From Thermomicrobiales bacterium (GTDB lineage: Bacteria; Chloroflexota; Chloroflexia; Thermomicrobiales; UBA6265): a stretch of 49,649 nt of DNA. Numbering within the stretch: position 1 is the first letter of the stretch; each line of letters starts with the position of its first letter. The stretch lies in NCBI GenBank assembly GCA_041390825.1, contig JAWKPF010000030.1, positions 1 to 49,649 of the forward strand. The letters run 5' to 3'. The notes under the pieces are model-generated. The model was not told where the DNA came from, did not search any database, and saw only the letters and a list, made by a program, of their open reading frames with translations. The position numbers were made by a program, and so were the translations under genes. Below are positions 1-8,696 of the stretch, piece after piece.

Positions 1-531
1 CGTCCGCACGATACGAAGCTGATACCGGCGATCGAACGTGGGCGAGCAACGCCCACACGACCAAACTCCGACACGGCTGCGTGGCACCTCCGTTTTGCAA
101 TTGGGGCAGGCATAGACATATTTCGGGGTACGCCGTTTCACCGGCTTGACGCAGGTGCGGACTTCTTCCATCGTCGCCCCGGTCAACTCACTCACCTGCA
201 CTGCAATGCGGTCGTACCCATGTTTGGCATGCCTGCGGCGATCGCCGTCGATCCGGTGGCGCATATGTAGCAACTCTTCACAAACAACGATCTCGAGCGA
301 CTTCGGCTGCGATAGATCGATTCGCTTGAGATTGATCAGAATGAGATGCTTGCCACGGCCCGGGTGATAGACATAGGCTCCTCCGATGGAACCGCCGACC
401 CGACGCCCGACCCACTCGTTGTATCGTGTGCGGTTGGTGGTGATCCAAAGATCGGATGTGGGGAGCGCGAGCCGTGCAGTATATGTATCTACCAACGCGG
501 CGATGCGCGCGTCGTCGGTGTCGAGAATCAT
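1..531 (-). CDS. SprT-like putative metallopeptidase with C-terminal zinc ribbon (3' truncated by window edge)
   Basis: An open frame runs from an ATG at 531 to the window edge without a stop (177 codons visible). The middle resembles SprT-like zinc peptidases: a helix containing EELLHMRH near residues 83-90, then RRRHAKHGYDRIA, where these proteins carry a third metal ligand. A C-terminal zinc ribbon follows, with CPNC and CGRC pairs. The first histidine expected in an HExxH motif is replaced: the motif reads EELLH, so peptidase activity is uncertain. The gene is divergent from the receiver-domain gene at 637, leaving about 105 bases for a shared promoter region. No convincing Shine-Dalgarno precedes the ATG, so the exact start is uncertain. 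Family assignment is by motif pattern only; the function is unknown. Confidence 0.62.
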   Translation of the reverse strand, partial: MILDTDDARIAALVDTYTARLALPTSDLWITTNRTRYNEWVGRRVGGSIGGAYVYHPGRGKHLILINLKRIDLSQPKSLEIVVCEELLHMRHRIDGDRRRHAKHGYDRIAVQVSELTGATMEEVRTCVKPVKRRTPKYVYACPNCKTEVPRSRVGVWSCGRCSPTFDRRYQLRIVRT

Positions 532-636
532 GGTGAAAGAACGCCTCGTGCAGATGAGTGGGGAACCAACATTCGCAACCTGCTGGAAGCAGGCGGGTTG
601 CCATTCTACTCGTCACGATGCGAGTCGGAACAGCCG

Positions 637-1041
637 ATGAGCGATTCTGCCCTGGAGCGGCCGCATCTCGCGATCGTCACCGACGATCTGTCGCTGTCTC
701 ATTTCCTCACCGAAGGCCTGCTCTATGAGGGGTTCTGGACGAGCGCGATCGGGAGCGGATTGCAGTTCCTCGAAGTCTTGCGGTTGCGATCGTTCGATGC
801 TGTCTTGCTCGATGCTGGAATTGGCGACATCTCGGCCGAGGAGGTCATCCGCCGCATGCGAGGGACTTCGGACCGGGTGGATGCCGGTTCGCCACGAAGC
901 GTCATGCCGGCGATCGTAGTCGCCGGCATGCCCGGGGAGATCTCGCTCGATGCCGTCACCGATGCAGGAGGTCAGCTCCTGCTCGAGCCGCCGTTGGAGA
1001 TCGAAGAAGTGGGCGCGATCCTGCAACGATTGTTGAGCTAG
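637..1041 (+). CDS. Stand-alone, degenerate response-regulator receiver domain protein
   Basis: The protein is 134 residues from the ATG at 637, about the size of one CheY-like receiver domain, and has no output domain. The acidic pair D16-D17 and a phospho-acceptor-type aspartate (D59 in FDAVLLDA) match the family. The conserved lysine near the C-terminus appears lost: the usual KP pair is replaced by EP (E117) in LLLEPP. An upstream in-frame extension exists, but it overlaps the divergent gene and does not look coding. The gene converges on phoU and the two stop codons overlap in the four bases 1038-1041. Its position beside the Pst/Pho operon suggests, but does not prove, a link with phosphate signalling. 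It may be a pseudo-receiver that works by protein-protein contact. Confidence 0.7.
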   Translation: MSDSALERPHLAIVTDDLSLSHFLTEGLLYEGFWTSAIGSGLQFLEVLRLRSFDAVLLDAGIGDISAEEVIRRMRGTSDRVDAGSPRSVMPAIVVAGMPGEISLDAVTDAGGQLLLEPPLEIEEVGAILQRLLS

Positions 1042-1700
1042 GCCGGAATGTACGCCTCGGCAATGTTCCCCGTCACGGAATAGACCACGAACTCGCAGAT
1101 GTTTTCCGTTCGGTCCCCAATGCGCTCCAGATTGTGCGCAGCCCAGAGAAGATGCGTCGCCCGGTTGATGGTGCGCTGATCTTCCATCATGAACGTCAAC
1201 AACTCGCGATAGACCTGGTTATAGAGTTGGTCGATTTCGTCATCTCTCGCCATCGTTTTTCTGGCAAGTTCGACGTCCGACGTAATGAACGCATCGATCG
1301 CGCTCGAAAGCATGCTTCGCGCCACCGATGACATGCGGGGAATATCCACGAGCGGTTTCAAGGGTGGCTCATCCGCGGTGAGCAGGGCAATTTTCGCGTT
1401 GCCCGCAGCGTGGTCGCCCATACGTTCGAGCTCGGAGATGATGTGCAACCCAGCAACGATCTGCCGAAGATCGCCAGCCATTGGAGCTTGCATGGCGATC
1501 ACCGCAAGCGCTTCGCTCTCCAGTCCCCACCGGAGCTCGTTGATGTCGTGATCGGCGCTCACGACCTGTTGCGCGAGCTCGATATCCTGATTCTTGAGGG
1601 CATCAGTCGAACGGGCTATTGCTTTGTCAACCATCGAGCTCAGCTGCACCACCTGGTCTCTCAGGTGACTGAGACTCCGCATGTACTGTTCGCGGGTCAT
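1038..1700 (-). CDS. phoU: Phosphate transport system regulatory protein PhoU
   Basis: This 220-residue protein has the usual PhoU length and two tandem three-helix repeats. Each repeat carries the metal-binding type signature: ELERMGDHAAGNA in the first half and NLERIGDRTENI in the second. PhoU links the PstSCAB transporter to the PhoR/PhoB system and represses the Pho regulon when phosphate is plentiful. It is the last gene of the operon, 27 bases after pstB, with a GAAGGGAGA-type Shine-Dalgarno just before the ATG. Its stop codon overlaps that of the convergent receiver-domain gene. No PhoR-like kinase gene is seen in the window. Confidence 0.95.
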   Translation of the reverse strand: MTREQYMRSLSHLRDQVVQLSSMVDKAIARSTDALKNQDIELAQQVVSADHDINELRWGLESEALAVIAMQAPMAGDLRQIVAGLHIISELERMGDHAAGNAKIALLTADEPPLKPLVDIPRMSSVARSMLSSAIDAFITSDVELARKTMARDDEIDQLYNQVYRELLTFMMEDQRTINRATHLLWAAHNLERIGDRTENICEFVVYSVTGNIAEAYIPA

Positions 1701-1727
1701 GGTGTCTCCCTTCTTTCGACAGGTCGC

Positions 1728-2549
1728 CTATCCAAAGCGCCCGGTGATGTAGTCTTCGGTTCGGCTGTCACGTGGGTTGGTGAAAAGCTCGCGCGTTGGG
1801 CTCGATTCGATCAGTGTGCCCATTCGGTTCTCTCCAAGTGAGAAGAAGACCGTTTGATCGGAAACGCGCGCTGCTTGCTGCATATTGTGCGTCACGATAG
1901 CGATTGTGTAGTTCTGCGCGAGTTCCCGCATGAGGTCCTCGATGCGCAGCGTCGAGATGGGGTCCAGCGCCGAGCACGGCTCATCCATCAGGATCACGTC
2001 CGGATTGTTCGCCAGCGCCCGGGCGATGCAGAGTCGCTGCTGCTGGCCGCCAGAGAGCGCGAGACCGCTCTGATCGAGCTTGTCCTTGACTTCGTCCCAT
2101 AACGCGGCCGAGCGAAGACACCATTCGACCAGCTCATCCATTCCCTTGCGAATCCCGTTGACCTTGGCGCCCCATGCGACATTGTCATAGATGCTCTTGG
2201 GAAAGGGGTTCGGCTTCTGGAAGACCATGCCGATCCTACGGCGAACCATCACCGGGTCGACATTCGATCCCAGGATGTTCTCACCATGGAAGCGAATCTC
2301 CCCTTCCACACGCGCGGACGGAATGAGATCGTTCATCCGATTGATACAGCGGAGCACTGTGCTCTTCCCGCAGCCAGACGGTCCGATCAGGGCGGTGATT
2401 TGGTTCTTCGCAATGTCGAAGGTCACATCGCCAACGGCATGAAAGCTTCCGTAGTACACATTCAAGTTGTTTATGTCGATAAGCGGCTCACCGGCGGCGG
2501 AATTGACCGGCGCGTCGAGCAGACTGGTTCGTTCGAGCTGTTGTGTCAT
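1728..2549 (-). CDS. pstB: Phosphate ABC transporter ATP-binding protein PstB
   Basis: PstB is the ATPase that powers phosphate import through PstA and PstC. It shows Walker A GPSGCGKST, the Q-loop segment MVFQKPNPFPKSIYDN typical of PstB, the ABC signature LSGGQQQR, Walker B VILMDEP and the switch histidine in VTHNMQQA. I chose the ATG at 2549 (MTQQLERTS, 273 residues). An upstream in-frame start at 2591 would add 14 residues but would overlap pstA. With this start the gene lies 4 bases after the pstA stop, as expected for a translationally coupled operon. Confidence 0.95.
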   Translation of the reverse strand: MTQQLERTSLLDAPVNSAAGEPLIDINNLNVYYGSFHAVGDVTFDIAKNQITALIGPSGCGKSTVLRCINRMNDLIPSARVEGEIRFHGENILGSNVDPVMVRRRIGMVFQKPNPFPKSIYDNVAWGAKVNGIRKGMDELVEWCLRSAALWDEVKDKLDQSGLALSGGQQQRLCIARALANNPDVILMDEPCSALDPISTLRIEDLMRELAQNYTIAIVTHNMQQAARVSDQTVFFSLGENRMGTLIESSPTRELFTNPRDSRTEDYITGRFG

Positions 2550-2553
2550 GGGA

Positions 2554-3456
2554 CTACCACCGTGTCCTGGAGCTAAACCGCTGCCGGACAATGATCGCGA
2601 TGAGATTCATGGAGATGAGCAACGCGAGCAGCACGATGATGCCAGCCGCGGCCAGGTCTCTAAACTCCGTTTGGGGACGGGACATCCAGTTGTAGATCTG
2701 GATCGGAATGGTCGTGTAGGAATCGAAAAACCCGCTTGGTTTGGCCGTGACGAATCCGGCAGCGCCCGCCACGAGCAAGGGCGCGGTCTCGCCGATTGCT
2801 CGGGACACGGCAAGGATCACACCGGTCAGAATGCCGGGAACCGCGGCCGGGAGAACGTGCGAGGCCGTGACCTGCCAGCGCGTGGCTCCAACGCCGTATG
2901 CGGCCTCCCGTAGCGACCACGGGATCGCCTTCAGCGCTTCCTGGCTGGCAATGATGATGACCGGCAAGCTCAGGAGGGCCATGGTCAGCGCCCCTGCGAG
3001 CACCACGCGGCCAAGATTGAGCCACTCGACAAAGATGCCAAGCCCAAGCAAGCCATAAACGACCGATGGCACGCCTGCCAGGTTCGAAATGTTGATCTGG
3101 AGCATGCGGGTCCAGCGGTTCTTGGGCGCGTACTCCTCGAGATAAATGGCGGCAGCCACTCCCATGGGGAATGCCACGAGCAATGTGAGCGAAATGATCC
3201 AAAGCGTGCCGGAGATGGCGATGCTGAGCCCCGCCTTTTCCGGCTTACGCGACGGCGGGTTCGTCAACAGCCCCCAGCTGAGCCAATCCCAGCCGCGCTG
3301 GAAGATGTACCAAAGGAGAACCACCAGGGCGCCGACCGCAAGGAGCGTGGCAGTCAAGAGCACCCAGCGCCCGACGGAGGCGATCCGCTGACGGCGAGGG
3401 AGATTCCCCGTGTCCGAAAGCGAACCAGACTGCGGCACGAAAGACTCGGCGCTCAT
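2554..3456 (-). CDS. pstA: Phosphate ABC transporter permease PstA
   Basis: This is a 300-residue inner-membrane permease with about six hydrophobic segments. The EAA-like cytoplasmic loop, SLREAAYGVGATRWQVTASH followed by VLPAAVPGI, is where PstB docks. The downstream motif AVSRAIGETAPLLVAGAA is typical of PstA. The reading frame is open far upstream, but the real start is the ATG at 3456, which overlaps the pstC stop in an ATGA arrangement; the upstream part is only a shadow of pstC. Together with PstC it forms the phosphate channel. Confidence 0.95.
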   Translation of the reverse strand: MSAESFVPQSGSLSDTGNLPRRQRIASVGRWVLLTATLLAVGALVVLLWYIFQRGWDWLSWGLLTNPPSRKPEKAGLSIAISGTLWIISLTLLVAFPMGVAAAIYLEEYAPKNRWTRMLQINISNLAGVPSVVYGLLGLGIFVEWLNLGRVVLAGALTMALLSLPVIIIASQEALKAIPWSLREAAYGVGATRWQVTASHVLPAAVPGILTGVILAVSRAIGETAPLLVAGAAGFVTAKPSGFFDSYTTIPIQIYNWMSRPQTEFRDLAAAGIIVLLALLISMNLIAIIVRQRFSSRTRW

Positions 3457-4460
3457 TCGTATTCCTCCCGGAACCGGCGCACGAACCAATGGCTGAAGAT
3501 GTTCAACGCCAGCGTCATGACAAAGAGCAAGAGCCCGACTGCGAACAGCGAGTAGTAGATCGTCGAGCCGCGCGGGGCGTCCCCGGAAACCACCTGGACG
3601 ATATAGCCAGTCATGGTCTCGCCGGGTCCGAGCGGATTCGTCACCATCTGCGCTTTCGATCCGGCCGCGAGCGCCACGATCATGGTCTCGCCGACCGCGC
3701 GTGACGCCGCGAGAATGAACGAGGCGACGATGCCCGACAGCGCCGCCGGCACGATGATGCGCCCCGAAACCTCCAGCTTGGTGGCGCCCAGCGCATAGGC
3801 GCCTTCGCGCATCGAGCGCGGCACAGCGCGAATTGCGTCCTCGGAGAGCGAGGCAATGAGCGGCACGATCATGATTCCGACGGCGATCGCCGCGGCCAAC
3901 ACGTTGTAGACACTCGTCTGGGTCCAGATTCGCTTCAGAATGTCCGGGGTAATGAATGTCAGCGCGAAGAAACCGTAGATGATGGTCGGGATACCGGCCA
4001 GCAATTCCAGCACCGGTTTCAAAATGGCGCGCATTCGGGGAGACGCGTACTCGCTCAGATAAATGGCGCTCATCAACCCAATCGGCACCGCGATCACCAT
4101 CGAGAGGAGCGTGACCATCAGCGTAGCGGAGACCAACGGCAGGACACCCCACTCTTGCTGATTCTGAAAGAGCGCTGTCCAGGTGGTCCCGGTCAGGAAG
4201 TCGACGACCGACACGTCGGCAAAGAAGTTGACCGCTTGCGCCAGCAACACCACCACGATCCCGATCGTGGTCAGGACGGAAACCACCGCGCATGCGAGCA
4301 GAATGTACCCAGCGGCCTTTTCGGTCAGGTGCTGTCGTCGCAACAGATCCTGATCGACGTAGGAGTGACCGGGCCGAAAAAACGGCACAGTCTCGGTTCC
4401 AATGTCTGTGCCTGTCGTCGGATCGATCGCCATGAATGAACTTCGCTCAGCGGTTGCCAT
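3453..4460 (-). CDS. pstC: Phosphate ABC transporter permease PstC
   Basis: The 335-residue PstC permease starts at the ATG at 4460 (MATAERSS). It has an N-terminal membrane helix (YILLACAVVSVLTTIGIVVVL), further membrane segments and the EAA-type loop SMREGAYALGATKLEVSGRI. It ends with an ATGA overlap into pstA. The frame remains open upstream through part of pstS, giving an apparent PstS-PstC fusion of 528 residues. That is an artefact of a frameshift in pstS: pstS has its own stop at 4541 in another frame and a hairpin separates the two genes. A purine-rich AGGAAGAGG lies upstream of the ATG at a rather long spacing. Confidence 0.93.
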   Translation of the reverse strand: MATAERSSFMAIDPTTGTDIGTETVPFFRPGHSYVDQDLLRRQHLTEKAAGYILLACAVVSVLTTIGIVVVLLAQAVNFFADVSVVDFLTGTTWTALFQNQQEWGVLPLVSATLMVTLLSMVIAVPIGLMSAIYLSEYASPRMRAILKPVLELLAGIPTIIYGFFALTFITPDILKRIWTQTSVYNVLAAAIAVGIMIVPLIASLSEDAIRAVPRSMREGAYALGATKLEVSGRIIVPAALSGIVASFILAASRAVGETMIVALAAGSKAQMVTNPLGPGETMTGYIVQVVSGDAPRGSTIYYSLFAVGLLLFVMTLALNIFSHWFVRRFREEYE

Positions 4461-4492
4461 GCGTATTAAACCGCACCTCTTCCTGACGCGAC

Positions 4493-4519
4493 GGACGGCT
4501 CCGAGTGTCGGAGCCGTCC
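4493..4519 (-). promoter_or_regulatory. Intercistronic stem-loop between pstS and pstC
   Basis: A perfect 11-base-pair inverted repeat (GGACGGCTCCG and its complement) with a 5-base loop lies in the roughly 80-base gap between the pstS stop and the pstC start. No T-run follows on the minus strand, so it is not a canonical terminator. In this position such hairpins commonly protect the upstream mRNA from exonucleases or cause partial termination, giving more binding protein than permease. The repeat is seen directly; the role is inferred. Confidence 0.75.
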
Positions 4520-4540
4520 CAAGCGGAAAGACGGTCTTGT

Positions 4541-5523
4541 CTAGCTGGCCGAGTCCGGGCGTGCCGGACCATCGATAGCAGCACAGCTTGACTGGTCTTC
4601 TGCATAGACCTGGCAGAGATCCGACGTATCCGACGTCAGCGACGATCTCGCCTGCGGCGCAGACGAACCAAGAACCCTGGACTTCAGGACGCTGCAAGCT
4701 TTCGGCATTCATGACGTACAGTGGCCGTGAAAGCGGCGCGTAGGTGAGATCGCCAACGGTTTCAGCAGTTGGCTCGACACAGCCGCTACCGCCATCGATC
4801 GCCACCAGCTTGAGCCGGTCGGCATTCTGCTCGTAGTAGGCCAGTCCGAAGTAGCCAAGCGCGTTCGTATTGCCGGCAACGCCTTCCACCAGTTGGTTGT
4901 CATCTTCGCTCGGGAGGTAATTGGTCGAGCTGCCTTCGCCGACGATCTCAGCGGTGAAGTAGTCGAAGGTTCCCGAAGACGTGCCGGGGCCGTAGAGCGA
5001 AATCGGCTCATCCGGGAACGACGGTCGATCTCGCTCCATTTCGTCGCGGCGCGCTCTCTGGCCGCTACATCAACTTGAGCTGGTCGACGGTCAGGCATTC
5101 GACAAAGTCGTTCTCCGGGTTGACGACCACCGCAATGCCGTCATACGCAACCTCGAAAACGTAGTACTCGACGCCGTTGGCAGCGCATGCCTCGGCTTCT
5201 TCCGGCTTGATTTCGCGGAGGCGTTCTGGAGGTCGGTTTCGCCGTTGCAGGAAGCGTCGAACCCACCGCCGGTACCCGAGATGCTGACCCGAGTTGCACA
5301 CCTGACGCTATGGCCGCGAACTCTTCTGCCATCGCGATGGGTCCGACCGTGGACGAACCATCGGCAACGATCGTGCCGGAGAGGTCGCCGGCATTCTCCG
5401 GCTCCTCATACGGACTGCGTGGTGCCCGCGACGGCGCCTGACAGGATCGTCAGCGACAGCCCAATCGCCGCCGCCGGAGCCAAGAAGCCCTCGACGCGAG
5501 CTTTGCAGGGACGGAATCGACAT
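4541..5523 (-). pseudogene. pstS: Phosphate-binding protein PstS, interrupted by several frameshifts
   Basis: The expected start is the ATG at 5523, preceded by a strong AAGGAGAAG Shine-Dalgarno; the expected stop is at 4541. The 983 bases match the family length (about 327 codons) but are not a multiple of three. PstS signatures are split between frames: a Tat-like signal (SRRG, then FLAPAAAIGLSL one frame over), GTIVADGSSTVGPIAMAEEF, GTGGGFDASCNGETDLQNAS, KPEEAEACAANGVEYYVFEV, YGPGTSSGTFDYFTAE, APLSRPLYVMNAESL and GEIVADVGYV. At least five frame changes are needed to join them. The residues between frameshifts look well conserved, which argues for sequence errors over old decay. If intact, it would capture phosphate outside the membrane for PstCAB. 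Confidence 0.85.
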
Positions 5524-5629
5524 TCTTCTCCTTTCTGCTTGACGGTTTGGTATCACCGGGAACGTCTCCCCGGCACTTGCCATGCCCTCGGACAGTGAAT
5601 TCGAGAATGGGAGGACGAAGCGACATCAG

Positions 5630-6314
5630 TCAGGACGCCACCTCAGCTAAATAGCCGCGGCCGTAACAGTCCGAATCATTCCGTCCGGACCTGGCTTCGC
5701 GCAGTTTCGATCTGAGCCATGACATGTGCACGTCGATCGTGCGTTCATCGACGGAAGATGTCGGTTCCCACACCACGTCGAGCAGTTGCTGGCGCGTAAA
5801 GACCTGACCGCGCCACAACGCGAGTTCGCGCAGCAATCCGAACCTTCCGGCTCAGCGTCAGATCCCTGGCGCCCACTTGCGCTTGGCTTTCCAGTTCGAT
5901 CGTGAGGGGGGCCACGATAGAGCTACGACGGCGGCCGCGCCGATGGAATGCGCGGCAGCATCGTCGCCCGGCACCCGGGCAATGAACTCCGGGGCAACGC
6001 GAATCGGCTTGACGACATAGTCGTCCGCGCCCAGTTCTCGAGTCCGTCGACTTTGTCCTGTCACCTCGTGCGGACGATGAGCACCGGAACGTCGTTGCGG
6101 GTCCGGATCTGGCAGCAGCACTGCCAGGCCACTCAAACCAGCAGCATCGATCGAGAACGACGAGATCGATCTGGTCCAGCTGCTCGCACGACCGCCATGG
6201 CGGCCTCACCAACCGCGGCGCTGATGACACCGTATCCGGCGCCGATCGTAGCTGTAGGTGGTTATGCTGCGAAGCGTAGGGTCGTCCTCCACCAACAAGA
6301 TCGTGCCGCTCCAT
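5630..6314 (-). pseudogene. PhoB/OmpR-family phosphate response regulator, frameshifted
   Basis: Fragments of a complete OmpR-type regulator can be read across frames: TILLVEDDPTLRSI (acidic pocket), a short LVVLD phospho-acceptor segment, ELGADDYVVKPIRVAPEF (conserved lysine), and a winged-helix end with FTRQQLLDVVW, ERTIDVHMSWLRSKLRE and YGRGYLAE. The end is the stop at 5630. I place the start at the ATG at 6314 because the resulting 685 bases (about 228 codons) fit PhoB; an ATG at 6371 is an alternative. Several indels are needed. Its position just upstream of pstSCAB-phoU suggests a Pho-regulon activator, and a Pho-box-like repeat lies upstream. No partner kinase is adjacent. Confidence 0.78.
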
Positions 6315-6396
6315 CGATGGCGCCTGCTGGTTGGAGGTTTCGAGTTCGGTTGGAGCACTTCGGTCGCTCATCACGACCAAATGCTATGGACGCCGC

Positions 6397-6423
6397 GTTA
6401 ACTCGCGGTTACCGCCCTGTAAA
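6397..6423 (-). promoter_or_regulatory. Pho-box-like direct repeats upstream of the PhoB-type regulator
   Basis: On the minus strand three related pentamers, TTTAC, GTAAC and TTAAC, occur exactly 11 bases apart (6419-6423, 6408-6412, 6397-6401). An 11-base period of direct repeats is the known binding geometry of PhoB/PhoP-class regulators; Bacillus PhoP uses TTAACA-like repeats separated by about 5 bases. The site lies 83 bases before the preferred start of the regulator gene, which would allow autoregulation. The repeats are seen; binding is inferred. Confidence 0.5.
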
Positions 6424-6472
6424 CTCTGTTAGCGTAAGGAACATCAGGCAACCGGTGTCCCTGTCGAGGTGG

Positions 6473-7690
6473 TCAGACCCGAATAGCGGCATTCAGCTGC
6501 GCATCATCGCCGATCTCGCTGTCAGGTGTCCTCGAAGCCACGCATCTGGCGCGATGCCAACTTTGTCGATCACTTCTTCGTTCGGCGTCAACCAATGCGC
6601 AGGTAAGCCGGAAAGAAGAGCCGTCCTCGAAGACGTGCACCAGTTGCACGGACCTTTAGCCCACGATCGTCGCGCGCTCGTAGTCCCGCATGCTCAGCAG
6701 CGATCTCCGCAGAGCTCGCGGTCCCGTTGTTCACCAGTACGACCAGTGGAATGTCATATGCGTTGACGTCGCCCGAGATGATGGGCTGTTCTTCTCATCC
6801 CCGTGCGACCGGGATTGCGTGTCCTCCCAAAGGGCTGGACCGGCATCTTCCAGCACAAAGCGCCCGATCGTCTGTTGCGCGCTTTTGCACCCAGCCATCC
6901 ACCGACCGCAGATCGAGGATGATTCCGTCCGTCGTTCTTCGCGGCCTGAAGCGCGCCGGCATCGAGTTCCGCGGCGGTCTTGTCGCCAGACGGCGATTCT
7001 GATGATGCCCACGTTCGATTCCTCGTCGAGCCGGTAGGTCACGACGGGAACAGGAATCTTGCGGCGCTCCACATCGAGGGACATGGGTGGTTCTGTCCCG
7101 CGTTGCAGCTGGAGATGCACCGACTCCCGGCCGGGCCTTTGAGCAAGTCGAGGCGTCGGCGTCCGTCCAGACCTTCGACCGAGACGCCATCGATTTGCAG
7201 GATGACATCGCCAGCAAGTATCTGCCTCCTCGGCCGGTGATCCGGGGATCGGCGCGACATTGGTCATCTTCCCATCGCGGGTGGCCACCCCGACGCCGAT
7301 TCCTCGAAGGTGCCTTCGAGCTGATTCGCTGCCTGTTGCTGATCTGCGTCCGGTGGCAGGTAGACGGGTAACCGTCCAGCCCCTCGGCCAACCCGGTAAG
7401 GGCTCGTCCCTCCGAGGTCGCTCAAAACTCGTCACGGTCTCGCCATCCTGCGGACGTCCGTAATACTCCTCATTGATCAGTTCCTCGACCTGCGACAGCC
7501 GATCGAGGTGTCGTTCGCATCCGAAGCCGGCGCGATAACGGAATCGACTCCCAGGGTGTCTGGAAGCCATTCCCCGCGTTGCGCAAGCGCTCCGAGGAAG
7601 AAGGCAGTGAGCGCAATGAGCACGCCCATCGCCTTGCTGATCAGGAAGGTCAGCAGGATTATTTCGTATCGTGACAGCAGAATCGGACAT
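6473..7690 (-). pseudogene. S41-family C-terminal processing peptidase (CtpA-like), frameshifted
   Basis: About 1,218 bases encode, in shifting frames, a membrane-anchored S41 protease. There is an N-terminal hydrophobic segment (IILLTFLISKAMGVLIALTA). A PDZ region follows (GIGVGVATRDGKMTNVAPIPG, DVILQIDGVSVEGLDG, EPPMSLDVERRKIPVPVVTY). The protease core has SNVGIIRI, IILDLRS and VLVNNGTASSAEIAAEH, where the serine of the family's catalytic segment falls. The frame ends at a stop at 6473 after a tail of about 60 residues. At least five frame changes are needed. An ATG at 7690 is the likely start, divergent from coaX. Such proteases process or degrade exported proteins. The intact-looking motifs suggest indel errors or a recent pseudogene. 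Confidence 0.78.
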
Positions 7691-7816
7691 GGAAAGCTCT
7701 CGAGGCAGGAACAAGCGGCGGCGCATTCGCGCGTCGCGTCGGCCTATGATAATACGTGGCGAATATGAAGGGGAGCCAACCCTCAGGGGCCCGACAGAGG
7801 GGTCAGGAAGAGCTGG

Positions 7817-8586
7817 GTGTTTCTCGCGATCGATGTCGGCAACACAAATGTGCACATTGGGCTGACCGAGGATCTGACGGCGCCTTGGCTGAGAACGTTC
7901 CGGTTCTCCTCCGCACGTGATCGGACAGCTGATGAATGGCGCGCTCCTCAGTATCCCGCTGAGGCACTCACCGCCGACGATTGCATTGTTGCGATGTGCA
8001 GCGTTGTCCCCGCCATTACCCGCAGCCTGACCGAGTATGTGGAGCAGCGCGTTCGGGATTTCTCCATTGCTGGTATCGAGCCAGCTACCGCTCGGCATCA
8101 AGTCTGCACCGATCAGCCACGCGAAACCGGCACCGATCGCCTGACCAACGCGGTCGCGGTCGATGTGCTCTACGGCCGTCCGGCCATCGTCGTCGACTTT
8201 GGAACGGCGACCAAGGTAGATGCGCTCGACGCGGATGGCCGCTTTCTTGAAGAGCTTGTTGCTACAGATCTGGGTGTAAGCATGGATGCGCTTGCGTCAC
8301 GGGCTGCGATCTGTACGCCGTCCCAATCGAGATTCCGCGCGAGGCAATCGGACGCAACACCACACACGCGGTACAGGCCGGTGGTACTCGGACACCTGAA
8401 GATGGTCGAAGGCCTGGTCGAAATGGCCAAAGCCGAGCTCGGCAGCTGCGAGACCGTCGTGCTCACCGGTGGCAACGGCGCGCTCTTCTCCGAACGTTCC
8501 TCGGAATTGGGCCCATGCAAACCAACCTCACCCTCGAAGGCCTTCGCTTCATTGCGCAGCGTGCCCAATCGGCGACCGGGCAGTAG
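7817..8586 (+). pseudogene. coaX: Type III pantothenate kinase (CoaX), frameshifted
   Basis: The start is a GTG at 7817 behind AGGAAGAG. Family motifs are clear: FLAIDVGNTNVHIG (phosphate-binding aspartate), TGTDRLTNAVA, IVVDFGTATKVDALD, LGVSMDALASRAA, GHLKMVEGLV and VLTGGNGALFSE. The segment LYAVPIEIPREAIGRNTTHAV is in a different frame from its flanks, and the C-terminal end, LTLEGLRFIAQRAQSATGQ followed by a stop at 8584-8586, is in another. The total of 770 bases fits a protein of about 256 residues, the family norm. At least three indels are needed. CoaX phosphorylates pantothenate in the first step of coenzyme A synthesis and is normally essential, so true inactivation would be surprising. 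Confidence 0.85.
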
Positions 8587-8628
8587 ACGAACGAACACGC
8601 CCAATTCCATGAATTCGATTGCGGTCGA

Positions 8629-8658
8629 TTGTGGCCTGACCATGGACCTTTCTATAAT
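8629..8658 (+). promoter_or_regulatory. Sigma-70-type promoter upstream of the small ORF and EF-G-like gene
   Basis: A consensus -10 hexamer TATAAT (8653-8658) is preceded by TTGTGG (8629-8634) at an 18-base spacing. Transcription would start near 8665, just before the strong Shine-Dalgarno at 8682-8689. Confidence 0.55.
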
Positions 8659-8696
8659 GTCTTCACGATTGCTTGCGTCCTAAGGAGGTCTGCTCG

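Noticed and set aside
3453..5039. Apparent 528-residue PstS-PstC fusion protein in one frame
   Set aside because: pstS has its own stop at 4541 in another frame, PstC has a plausible ATG at 4460, and a hairpin lies between. The fusion arises only from a frameshift.
5556..5573. Seven-pair hairpin between the PhoB-type gene and pstS
   Set aside because: Short stem, no T-run, and located in the error-prone stretch, so a role cannot be supported.
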